From contig OX485805.1 of NCBI GenBank assembly GCA_950295325.1, forward strand, positions 4,776,501-4,840,500: 64,000 nucleotides of DNA, read 5' to 3'. Each line of letters starts with the position of its first letter. Positions within the stretch are counted from its first letter, which is position 1. The notes beneath the pieces are model-generated. The model saw only the letters and a program-made list of their open reading frames with translations, was not told the DNA's origin and did no database searches. Of this stretch, positions 11,340 to 22,554 are shown in pieces. The translations under genes and the position numbers were made by a program. Source of the DNA: Polytrichum commune (Eukaryota > Streptophyta > Polytrichopsida > Polytrichales > Polytrichaceae).

Positions 11340-11770
11340 ATTACGCTTGATTAAGCATAATTAATTTGAATGTGTAAAAGGAGAAGGCATCGCTTGAAAT
11401 ATTTAAAAAATGAATTGGTTGAAATTAGCACAATATTTCATCTTAATATTAAAATGACAAAAGCCTTTTCAAATGGTAAGTTATAAACATTATCACCTTA
11501 TTGTTGATGAGGATTTTTCCATATTTTTAGTTTCCAATTGAATTACATGTTTTATTGACAAGTTCATTTCAAGAATGAACTCCTAGTCAATTGCTTATTT
11601 ACGAAGTGGAAGTGGGCATATATGTTGGATTTTGAGCCTAGACGGTGAGGTGCACTCAATATGGGTTTTGTGGACAAGGTGGTCTTCAAGAATGCAAGGG
11701 CAACTTTTCTCAAAAGTCAGGTGGGGTGGCCAACACTTTTTTGGGTTGAGTTCAAAAAAACCATTTGGAG
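11340..11770 (+). repeat. Dispersed repeat F, copy 1
   Basis: This block matches 41795-42125 in order: TTGATTA...TTTGAATGTGT, TGAATTGC/TTGATTG-like sequence, TTGGATTTTG, GAGGTGCACTCAATATGGGTT, and CTTCAAGAATGCAAGGGCAA. Two diverged copies exist in the window, and neither has terminal repeats I can see. A 91-codon open frame at 11632-11907 is not conserved in copy 2. Confidence 0.7.
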
Positions 11771-12030
11771 GTTGCATGCGGGATGCACTTTGTAGGTTGG
11801 GCCGTTATCCTATCATGAGAAATCTCCCCCGAAAAAAGCTTGTAGGGGAAGGGTTAACATCCACCATACCAAACACTAGAGAAGTGGTCCACTTGTCTTG
11901 CACTTAAACATTAGGTCTTCATTCCCTAAAACTTGAGAGTTCATCTCCATTTTTTTCAAGTTTTATGACTCTACACTCACAACATCACTATAATTTTGCA
12001 AAGGTATAATGAAGGCCATCATGAAGGATG
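11771..12030. other. Intergenic, nothing recognised
   Basis: No supported feature. Confidence 0.5.
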
Positions 12031-12272
12031 AGAGGGAATTATTGTATACAAACGTACCTCTCATTCATCCAAGATGAAAACTTCACCTCCTATAAGTTTG
12101 TTGGAGATTCATTTCAAACAACCTTGAGAAAACTTGTTTGGGGTCTTTAATGCTAATTTTGGTGCCAAATCAACTTTAAAAAGTAGCCTTTGGTATGCAT
12201 ATTATTTCAAAACTTTTATGTTGGATGAATAAGATGTGCGTTTGTATACAATTTGTATATAATTTCCTCTCT
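12031..12272. mobile_element. MITE family D, copy 1
   Basis: The left arm AGAGGGAATTATTGTATACA and following CATTCATCCAA pair with the complement of the right arm, which reads GAGAGAGGAAATTATATACA and later TTATTCATCCAACAT. Copies 2 and 3 at 54487-54713 and 55398-55641 share these ends and the internal GATTCATCTCA-like block. About 240 bp, non-coding. Confidence 0.8.
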
Positions 12273-13566
12273 CCATCGTAAAAACAAGAACTCAAATTCT
12301 CTAGTGTCACTATGGTAGCTTTTCGGATGACACTTATGAATACCTTAGCACCATAGCCGGTTCGTGCAAGAATAAATTGCCAAGAAAAAAAAATGTTAAA
12401 AGCCGGAATTATGAGCCTAGTCGAAGAAATAAGTGAAGAATTATACATGTGGAGGCAGCTCTGCCGACCGAACCTAGCCACTGCAGGACCAAAATCGATC
12501 CGAGTCCGGGAGGAAGGCAGGTTGCATGATGGGCCTTCGTGGCCCAACCATGGCTAGCCATTTTATTGTATGAGGAGAACATTTAGGTCGGAATGCGAGA
12601 GATGCGCATCAACTAACGTTGATGCGTGGGATGTAGATCACCAGGAGCATCACATTTCCTTCTTCAATAAGGATTTTGTACAGGGTTGCGTGGGGCTAGC
12701 TTGGCAAACAAAAACCGTCAAATGCTTTAGAGGATTTAAAATCCTTAATCCGGATTCAATCCAAAATTAACACCAGATGCAGACAATGGAATGTAGGCCT
12801 TGCTAGTCTATGAGATAACTTGACCCGCTTCAGCGCTAGCAACAATGCTCCCATCCCTGAGTCACATCGGGAAAACGACTACCAAGCCCCAACTATTAGG
12901 AGAGAGATGACATTTCAAACTTCATATTTTTAGCTAACAAACCTTATTTTTCAAATAAATAAATAAATAATTGTTTCAAGGTGCACAAACCAACTATGAT
13001 GCTACAGTAAGTGAGCAACAACTGTCATGGATGATGGATGAGTTCATCCGTTGGCCAAAACCCTACCTTCTCGTGTCAGCACCTTGTGATGAAATATTGT
13101 CATGGATGATTGAAATTTGGATGAAAATCACTTGGTAAGTTGCAGTAGTTGCAACACTGTAAATCTATAATCCCTCATAAAATTTACAAGGAATGACAAA
13201 CAATGTCGGGTTAACACTTAGTGTAGGCGACTCTATACCGCGGTTTACGATTAGTATTGAGCAAGACAATTAGAAATGGCATTAGAAATGGTGACACTTA
13301 ATATCATATGTTTAATGAAGCAGTCGGTACTCCCCATTCATCGAGCTTACGATTCTTTGAGCAGCAAGTATCACATGCCAAGACCCTCTTCCCACTATTA
13401 ATGTCCCGTGTGCAAATACATATGTAAAATGTGGAACCTTTGTCAGGTTAGCGCTTTGTCTCTATATACCAATCCACTCCACTTGTTTCTATTATTAAAA
13501 ACCCCCCTTTATCAGAAGAGCAGATAAATTTGCAAAATGTTAGACTTTAATTCAACACAACACTTA
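12273..13566. other. Intergenic, nothing recognised
   Basis: Open frames at 12176-12547 (-) and 12570-12770 (+) match no family I know and have no intron-exon support. A short (AAAT)n run lies near 12953-12971. Confidence 0.45.
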
Positions 13567-14156
13567 GGGCCACTTCACACATGAGCCAAGAGCCGTGACC
13601 TTGTAATGGTGAGGACCCTTGACTCTCATCCAAAGGCCGTACCATGGGTGTTGGGAAAGCCATTTTATGTAGTCTTTGGCCCTCAAGCATAGTGTGAAGT
13701 GAGAATGAACCATGTTGCGGGACCATTGCATATTTTGTTGGCGGAAAAAGAGGGGAGGATTCGGTTTAATATAATATGTCTCCAAGTTTATTAATTTAAG
13801 ATAACTACTTGGTGGTGTTTGTCTGTCCTGGAATCTGTCCTGGAATCTGCCATGCAGTCTGTCCTAAAATCTGTCATGCTGGAAAAAATATTAAAAAAGT
13901 CATGGTCTCCTAGAATTTGCGTCAAGCCCACCTCTTGGAGGTGGGTCTGACGCAAATTCCGGTAGACCATGCACCCTTATCCACAACTAGCCATGTAGGA
14001 CTCCATGTAGACTTTTCATCCACGAACTTTTCTTTGGGCCTTTAGGCCTTCACCTCCTAGTGTGAAGTGAACTTGGACGGTCTCCGCCTTTTCGACCAAT
14101 GAGAGCTCTTACATTGCCATGGTCAAGGGCCTTCAGCCTTGTGTGTGAAGTGGCCC
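13567..14156. mobile_element. Harbinger-like MITE H2 with internal hairpin
   Basis: The ends are GGGCCACTTCACACATGAGC and, complemented, GGGCCACTTCACACACAAGG. The element is flanked by a perfect TTA duplication (13564-13566 and 14157-14159), as expected for PIF/Harbinger elements. At 590 bp it is longer than H1, H3 and H6. Inside are several copies of a ~15-bp CTGTCCTGGAAT motif (13826-13880) and a strong hairpin at 13901-13971. Confidence 0.9.
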
Positions 14157-17100
14157 TTATAAGAGACAACATGACACTAAATTGGCATGAATAAGAGATG
14201 ACTCCAAGCAACAAAGAAACGCCAACATTAACCCTTGAATGTTTTTAGCATGTTCATACCAATTGAGTGTTCTCTCTTTATATTGGATAACATGAAACAT
14301 TCATCAAATTCTTTTCAAGTTACTTTGTGTGGGTATTGAGAAGAACGACCTTGCAAGAGAGTAACAAGCTACCAACATCTACCAGAACGTCATATTACAC
14401 TTTATATTCATATTGTACAATATGAACATCAGAAGTCCAAATCGGTTCCAAAAGCATGTAGAGATTGGATTAGATGAGATGGACATAATTGCATAATGAA
14501 GGGGTCGAACCAAGATTGTCATGTTCAAGTAAGAAGAAAGTTGGTTGAGTTCACGGAGCTACAAGACAATTACTAAAGCGGGAATGTCACGGTATGTTTC
14601 TCATAATTGTGCATTTAGTAAAACTAGATTGCTATGACATTTTTGTGTTGTTAAATTATGACATTGCCTTATAGTATCAGAGTTATTACTGCTACGCATT
14701 TTCATGGGTGAAGAGATGTCATTGGACCACGCATCTACCTACCACCATGTACTAGAATTCAGGGAGAGCTTAATGCTCTAATCCAAAGCAATCTTGTTGG
14801 TCCTACATTTGATGTTCACAAGTTCCGCTTTTGGAGCAAGAGATACTCAACACTTTTGCCATATTGTGCAAGAACCTAAAATATGTTGTTAAGAACAAAA
14901 AGTGCAACCATTTTAACAATAGTAAACCAAGGCCACCGAGACTAGACAACACCATGAAGTCATTGCTTCATGTAAGTGTATAACATCTAGCACCAAGAAG
15001 GAAGGAAGAGGATTTGAACCTTATACATTCAAGTTTTGAAAGAGTGACTACATCTATTCTTCGAGCTCTCAGCCACAAACACTTTTTCATATATGCAACA
15101 TTTGTCATGATGCTCGTTTTGTAGTCTACCTTGTTGATTTATTTATTTATTTTTGGTTGCTATAGAGTCATGTCGTAGATTTTATTTACTACCAACAACG
15201 GTGTACTTGGTTGTTTGGACATAGATGTTCATAATAAACTATACTTGGTGAGAGAATATGTTATAAGTCAAATAATATAGCATGGGGGTAACTTTGAATA
15301 GTAAGTGATAGTAAATATCACGAACAAATGGCTAATGAATTACAAGGAAAATGACTAAAGCATCAATTTATATATACCACACCATTTCTGGTGTTTAGTG
15401 TCACTTAGTATTCATAGTCACGCAATGCTATATATTTTTCTCACTAAGATGTAAGTCTCTACCAAATAAAATTGTCAGTGGTTTGCAATGTCGAAACAAC
15501 TTATTTAACCTTTGTTGGTAGAATTTGAGATTATATTAAGAAAAGTTAAAGAATTGTTCGATTCCAAATACTAAGTGATATTAAATACCATAAACGGTGT
15601 AACTATTTTGCAATACTCCCGTGTTTAGTGTCCTAGTAGAAGTGGATGCAATGCTAATAAGAGTGTATGTTTTAAGCCCACTCACCTTATTAGTGCATTA
15701 TCATTACAAACCTCCTCACCATATGATCAAAGTTTGAGTTGTAAAGCATGTAATTTGTCTTCTAGTGGGTCAAATGAGACGGTGGATGTTACATGAGGTT
15801 GTAAACTTATCCTATAATGGCGATGATGATTATGGTCAATACTAATTTATCACTAATTGAAACATACTCCGGAGTAAAACCAAAAAATGAGTATATTGAT
15901 AAATGCTAACATTAATCATGATACAAACATATAAGCATGTATTATGTGGACCAATGGCGAGGGTGCAAACCACTTGAATGCTTAGAGAGCATGAAGATAT
16001 GTAACACCTGGTTTGGACTCACTTCAAGAGAAATGACAGGAATTTGTTGTCTCTTGTATGTTATTGACACATCAAAGACAAGAAGACCATTTACACTTAC
16101 AAGCTAAATCTCTCGTTTTAATAATTGCAACCAATAAAATATCTACTAGGTCGGGATGACACATACCATTATAGGACAATAACCACCGGCGATGTGCCAC
16201 TTTTAGTGTCACAACTATGCTTTGCTTGCGGAGGCGTTGTCTTTCCTCCAAAACCATCCCACCTTGGGAAGACTTGGGAAATAGTGTTGCTTAACATGAC
16301 CATATTCCTCCACACCGTTTATGGTAATTAGTGTCACATACACTATTTGCAAAGGGCCTAAATTAGATGCTTACATGTTTCAAAGTGTCACATTCGCTAA
16401 TTGCCAATATGATCTTATTTGTTAACATAAGTAATTTTGTTTAGTGAAAGAATTTATTACATCTTGACATTTAGCGTAGCACATTAGGATACTTGAGATG
16501 ATATTTTCTCAATAGTTTTGCGTTTTAATATGAAAGGGGAAGGTATTATTGAGCATACTAATGCCAATTGTCTTTTGTGTAGACTTGAAGCAACTTGTAG
16601 ACCATTTTGTAGCATAAGCATACCCCTCATACAACTATTGAACATAATCATGCCAAGACGTTAGTAAGCACACTAATGGCGAAGTTGTTGATCGTTAGTG
16701 TAACCTAACAGACACCTCGAAATAGGGTACGTAATAATGTAACGCATGTGACACTACATACCCTAAACGGTGTAGTGGAGCTCAAACCCCAAGTAACTCA
16801 ATCTTGCATTTTTTTCGGACAACACCATGGAGTGTTGTCTAGTTCCACAGAAAAATAATTATACTAAGTGAGACCAACCCATACCCAACTTTCTATCATT
16901 ACATTTCCATCTATTCTACCACAACTACTACAAATGTGAAGAACATGTTCAACTCAACCCTTATGTTAAAATATAGAATATAAAATGTACGTGTATAGAA
17001 CATGCCCAAAACGATGGTTGAAGCTTTTATTGCTTGAGCACTTCGGAGTTCATCACAAAGGGCTTAAGCCATCTCCCACATCAAGTTGTCATTAGAATTA

Positions 17101-18988
17101 TGCTTCTCTAAGCTTGCTTTGGGCACATGTCAGTATATGGGTTGCTTTGAGAGATTTATTCTATAGAAGCATATTTCTCAAGTGCTCGAACATGAATGGT
17201 AAATAAGTACATGCATTTATTCAACAACAAATAATATATATTTTTTCAAATTTTGGGTCCATTTCAATTCTAATTGGACCAATCCACATATACTTGCCTC
17301 AATACCAAAACACATGTAAGCTTGTAGAAAGAATACAAAATGCACTAGAAAGCACTTAACTCATGGACAGGCAATATGTCGTCAATGTTGTGACAGATCC
17401 ATACAATCGGTTCTCATTGCCGATATCTCGCAATGCACATCCCTTAACACCACCAAGATGGGGCCAAGGTGTGCTTTGTAGCAATAGGGAAGAATGGAAA
17501 CTAAGTTTATTGCAAACACCTTTAATATGTATTCAAATTTCTATCAAGGCGGACTTAAATAATGACAAAAATCTACTTACTCCCCAACCTACACCTACAA
17601 CAAGGTCATGAGATTTCTTGAGCTTGCCAAAGTTGTGGAGCACTTGTAGGATTGTTTTCTTATGTTGTTCCATGTATCTTTGATTGCCAATAGATGAAAT
17701 TATATGTTTGCATTTAACATACAACATTGACATTCAAATGCGTAAAGAATCTATTGGGTAATGTTGGGCTGACATTCTTTGTAATTATAAGAATTTCTTT
17801 GGTGGCGTTACGTATTTAGAAGAAGTCAATGTGTGCCTCTCACAACCTATGGTAATTGCACCTATTGTGGAGACTTTGGCAAGTTTGGATACTTAGAGTG
17901 ACCCAATTTAAATGTCAAATATCTTGTTGGATTTGCAACTCAAAAACTTGAATTGATTGAATCGTGTCTAAATTTCTTACAGGATCCTAAGTAAAATGTT
18001 CCCACGACCCGTTGTGGTCACAGAGTATGTCCGTTCGTGCTATCTATCTTGGGCATGCCCCACCTTTTTGTGTAGGAGGAAGTGCTTCTTGATTGACCTA
18101 TTGTGATTTTGCATATCACCTCATGATTGTGAGAATATGGGATCACAAGTTACATGCCTGTTTGCTTTCAATGCCTTAATTAGAATCACCAAAGTGAAAA
18201 TTGACAAATCCATGGCCTTACCTATGTTGGAGCCTCCACTCACTTATTTGAATGTTATGATGGACTTGCCCCGTGTGCACATAGGTCATGCTATGTCTCC
18301 ACTTGGGTTTTGATATTTGGGGACCAGTTATCAAGTGCTTTGTGTCCATACGTACCCTTAGTTCCAAGTCTCCACAATCGTTCACAAACCGGAAAAAGAT
18401 GCACCTACCTTTTATGTAATTGAAATTGTTAAAATTATAAATTGAAAAATTCCTATATTTAACAAGGATAGACAAATATTCAAAAGTGTGGAAACTATTG
18501 TGTGGACTAAGCTCCTTGAATATGCGATAATTGCATGGCGCCACATCTTCAATGATTGTTGAAAAGCTAAGGTGGCAAAGGAGTTAGAACTTGAGAAATT
18601 TGACAAAGTTTGGGCGTACATTGTATCTTGTGTGAAAGAGATGAAGAGAAAATTAAGTGGGTGTACCCATACCCTCCTTTTGAGGGGGTTCACACTACTA
18701 ACAGTAGCATGTAGTCTTGGTTGTGTCGCATTATTGGTAAAGGTAGTTTTAGGTCTTACTGGTTGGTGTCTCTGGCTCTTGGCTCTTTGGCTTGGCCTTG
18801 AAGTTTGTCCAAGTTCTATTCATATCTCTCCACAAAAACACCAAAAGTGGATATAGAAATAAGAATAAATCGAATATTAGAAGAAGAAATTAGAGTGTTG
18901 CCCACTTAGAGCTCAAAAGAAGAGCACCGCATAAGACAAGTGATCACTAAAGACACATACACACAAGTTATATTTCACCCCAAAACAT
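14157..18988. other. Long intergenic stretch, no recognised gene
   Basis: Nearly 5 kb of AT-rich DNA. Open frames (for example 16125-16331, 17363-17611, 18412-18693, 18572-18856) are short, overlap on both strands and resemble nothing known to me. The segment at 17752-17805 (TGGGTAATGTTGGGCTGACA) is repeated at 20395-20447 (TGGGTGATGTTGGGTCGACA), a small dispersed repeat of unknown type. A TAGTATCAGAGTT motif at 14672-14684 is discussed among the rejected items. Confidence 0.5.
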
Positions 18989-19209
18989 GCACTACAAAAA
19001 AAAAATTAGAGGGCTTTTGAAAACTAAGGCAACTTTTCCATATGTGGACACATTGATGGCAACGGACAAACAAACCTACAACTATTTCCCCAATGGCAAG
19101 CCCCTAGTTGCCAAATGATTGGTTAAGTATCGGTACACAATTCACTTGGATACCTCCACTATGAGTCGGTGAACCATAGTGGTAGGTTGCCTTGAAAATT
19201 CAAGTGTTA
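18989..19209. mobile_element. Possible CACTA-ended MITE (weak)
   Basis: The segment starts CACTACAAAAAAAA, like ends of plant CACTA elements. The complement of the far side begins CACTTGAATTTTCAAGGCAA, while the left arm contains TTTTGAAAACTAAGGCAA, a partial inverted match. The right terminus is not a clean CACTA end, and I see no convincing 3-bp duplication. Confidence 0.3.
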
Positions 19210-20811
19210 GAAAGGACACTCATTCTAATGGTTTCCAGACTGTGGTCGGCTTGACCTTTAAAGGATGTGGGGTCTCAATATACAACCTTATACACAATTT
19301 TTATGGGCTTCACCAAGTTCATATATCAAGTGGCATATAATTAAGTGTTTGAATTATTAATATATACATTGTCATATGTCAAGGAGAATATAAGAATATA
19401 CTCATACTAGATGTTAATGATCAAAATACAATGTATGTATTTGCATCCAAGTCCATACAAGCTGCATTTTTTAAACTTAAACATTCAATAACACTAAAAT
19501 AATTTAACTTGTTCAAATAGTGCACTTAAAAAATAATTTTGCTTTTAACCTAATTAGCTAAAAATGAAAGTATGTGACTCAAATACTCTATTTTTTGCTT
19601 GGAGAGGCCTAGTTTGGACCTCTTAGACGGTTAGAGGTTAACCTTGGAGGTCCTAGCATTTTGATGGACATGTGGTTGGATCCAAGCTTTCAATGTTCGT
19701 ACAAAACTCTTAAGATCGTCAACAAGTGCATGTTCTAAATCCACCAAATATAATAAGACCTTCCACATAAAATTAAAATAGTGACAACTTATAGAAAGTC
19801 GTCCATTGAGTGCATACTAATTACAAAACTTTGAGAGACATTGCTCACGGACCTACATAGGAGTCCTGCTAAATGAAAACTCTTTCTTCCATGTTTATGT
19901 CAAAACAATTCCAATTGGGAACCCACCCACTAAAATAGTGTTTTTCATGCTAATTTTGTTATCAAATTATCTCTTTAGCTGACTTTCAAATTGTACATAG
20001 TTCATAAATTATTCACAACATCCAAATTGTCAAGTATGTGGTCCACATGAATCATAGATGTGCAAACTTTTGGATTCATGAACAGTTTGGGTATCACCAA
20101 TCATAGATAGATAGATAGATAGATGGATGCACCAACTAGAGTATCCTATCAAATGTAAACTAATTAACTTTTGAGCAGAGTGATTAGTATTATTACTAGT
20201 ACATACGCAATAGCTAAATGACAAACTTTCTAACATGAAATGATCAAAATGACACCATGATTTATCATTTTGGTCTTTACTTGTTAGATGGTTGTGTCAT
20301 GTAACCACCACTTTTGTACTTGTGTATGAATGCATTGCATCTAGGTGGATGCACCAACATACTACAATGACACTCAATTGTGTGTTATATAATGTATTGG
20401 GTGATGTTGGGTCGACACTCCTTGTAATTATGAGAAATTACCTTATGCCTTAATAATTGGATTGATAGGATTACAAGATATTGAATAAAAGCTTGGTTTC
20501 TTTAATAGTATCTATTATTAGATTGATGAAAAAACCATAAAATTTGCATTGAGTTCAACATTAGTGTGATAAGGTTTATAACGGCATACTACTACCTCCT
20601 CTCAAAAAATTTCGACTGCAACGTCATTCCAAAATTTCAAAGCAAACCCACACCTTTGTGGGTTTGCATTTAAAAATTCTGACAAGTTTTATGAACTTCC
20701 GGATGTAAGACAAAACGGAGATTTGTGATAAAGGGCCTTTGAGCCCACGTTGATTGTAAGTAAGGTAGACACAACCCTTATTTCGGTTACTTTTCTTATT
20801 ACTTTGAGTGG
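19210..20811. other. Intergenic, microsatellite only
   Basis: No gene recognised. About five tandem TAGA units lie at 20104-20125. The second copy of the 17752-type short repeat lies at 20395-20447. Confidence 0.5.
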
Positions 20812-21159
20812 TACACCCTAACCTTTGTAATATCACTCCCTCTCTTATATCCCAAAAACCCTACATAATGGATGTTCTTAGTTTAAATATTCCTCCTTGT
20901 TGTCACGTTTCCTTCTCATATATCACAAATTTTGACGTTAAAATAGTCCACCAAAGAATTCAGACCACACGCTCGCATGCATCACGTTGTCATCATTGTC
21001 ATTATTTCATTATTGCAATGTTGACTTTTGTGTTATTCCATGATGTGAAATGCTACTCTAATTCTCTATTATCATGCATCCGTGTTATTACTGCAAACCT
21101 TCTTAATATCATGTGCACTTTGGTTGCCACATGTATGATATTAGGGGGTTTAGAGTGTA
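20812..21159. mobile_element. MITE family E, copy 1
   Basis: The left end TACACCCTAACCTTTGTAAT and complemented right end TACACTCTAAACCCCCTAAT are inverted repeats. The interior CATCACGTTGTCATCATTGT and TGCACTTTGGTTGCCACATG blocks recur in copies at 42968-43319 (+), 54113-54474 (-) and 51332-51793 (-). An open frame crosses each copy, but it runs into the terminal repeat and shifts frame between copies, so I treat it as non-coding. Superfamily unassigned; TA lies at both ends of several copies. Confidence 0.8.
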
Positions 21160-21599
21160 TATAGTTTAGCGTGCCTACAAGAACAAATATACCAATAAAA
21201 TTGTCTTTAAATGAGATTGGATTGCGTGCTCAAAGTACAATAATCATCCTAAGGTCAACAGTCAACATAATTGGAAAGACCGACATGAATATTTAATGAG
21301 CACAAGGATCCACTTAAGACCTATCTATCTTGTTGTGTGTCTTCCCAATCATGGTAATGAAAGCTTCAAACGCACCATTTCTATTTTATCAAAAAATCAA
21401 AAGGAAAGACCTAAAAAAGACTCATCAACAAGATAAAATAAAATAAAACACAATGATCATGTGTGCTGCACCTTGGCAAGAAACTTGACTTAGTGGAGCT
21501 TTAGATGGGGGTCCACAGTCCAAGAACATAGGGACCAATTTGAAGCAATTATTTGAGGCAAATTGAACCCTTGAACCAAACCCTCCCTTGGACTTGCTG
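21160..21599. other. Intergenic with R2-like fragment
   Basis: About 21210-21310 (GGATTGCGTGCTCAAAGTAC, GTCAACATAATTGG) resembles the reverse-orientation R2 repeats at 48424-49480. No gene. Confidence 0.5.
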
Positions 21600-21830
21600 T
21601 CCGCAAAGGACTTTGGACATAACCGGTCAAGATCCCAGTGTTTCCAAGTCCAATTGGGTACATGTTGACATCTGTTGGTTTCTCTTTATTAATGCGAGGT
21701 ATTTTTCTCTCAAATCCTTTGAAATAACCGATTAAAGTTCATGAAGTCTTGAACTTTAACCGGTTATTTTCCTCAAACTCAAAGTGGTTCATGTGTAACT
21801 AGCAGCTGGTTCTCCCCAGTCACTACTTGG
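21600..21830 (+). repeat. Dispersed repeat N, copy 2
   Basis: It contains CATAACCGGTCAAGATCC, AGTGTTTCCAAGTCCAATTG, a later AACTTTAACCGGTTATTT, and GTGTAACTAG, in the same order as the inverted copy at 53480-53712. Function and ends are unknown. Confidence 0.75.
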
Positions 21831-22019
21831 ACCTTACCTTCCAAAATGATTCTCTAAAACATGACGTCTCCTTTGAACTTCATTTCTTGGTTCAGACCAA
21901 TAATGTTTCCCTCCAAAACGATGGCATGTAGGAGACGCCTCACTTTGCCTCTTCTTGGTCTTGGGCCCTCATCATGGGGTCGAATTTACCCCTCTTGACA
22001 AATAGGATTAAGAGGAAAT

Positions 22020-22554
22020 TTTATTGGTGAAATGTAATGGTCCAAATTCGTATTGGATTCCACTCAATAGGGAGTGTGTTTGCAGGCTGATCAGCCGAGG
22101 CCCAAATGCAATTTTGGGCCAAGAATTTGTGTCCAGATTCTGTGCAAGATTCTTTCAGTCGGTGTCTCACCTCCCCCAAAAATTTGATGGGTTTTCCACT
22201 TTGGTGCCATTTTCTAGCACCAGATTTAAAAGGGAAAGGAGCAAGCAATTCAGGTTGAGGAAGGAGTCGGGCATTTCAATAGATTTTGTAGGTTTCCAAT
22301 CTATCTTAAATTATGGCCTCACTGTCAGCGAAAGGAAAGGAAAGGAAAGGAAAGGAAAGGAAAGAGGCAAAGTCAAGTAGGAGGAGTTGCTTGATTTTGG
22401 GGTCCAATTTCGCTGTTGTCGGTTGTAAGAAGAGTTTGTCGGTTTTTGACATCGCCGGGAGTTCCTTTATAAGAGACGGAGGAATTGAGGTTGGGTGTGG
22501 GAGGAATTGCTAGAGGTTTTGTTTGGGTGGGAGATTTGGGGGTGAGCGGGAGAG
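22020..22554 (+). promoter_or_regulatory. Upstream region of NAPRT with AAAGG polypurine tract and uORF
   Basis: This is the presumed promoter and 5' leader. A run of six to seven AAAGG pentamers occupies about 22331-22364. An out-of-frame upstream ATG at 22313 opens a 66-codon frame ending at 22513, before the main start. If transcription begins upstream of 22313 this uORF could dampen translation. I see no clear TATA box. Confidence 0.4.

Noticed and set aside
14671-14686. Copia-like primer binding site (TAGTATCAGAGTT)
   Set aside because: It resembles the TGGTATCAGAGC motif after copia LTRs, but I find no LTR pair and no gag or pol frame around it.
20596-20811. Second Stowaway-like element starting TACTACCTCCTCTCAAAAAA
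   Set aside because: The proposed right end (complement TACCACTCAAAGTAATAAG) does not match the left end well enough.
20808-21164. 118-codon open frame and similar frames at 42926-43339, 51309-51659 and 54096-54377 as a small protein family
   Set aside because: The frames lie inside MITE family E, extend into its terminal repeats and shift relative to each other around an indel. They are better explained as non-coding elements.
22313-22513. The ATG at 22313 as an N-terminal targeting extension of NAPRT
   Set aside because: It is out of frame with exon 1 and stops before 22555.
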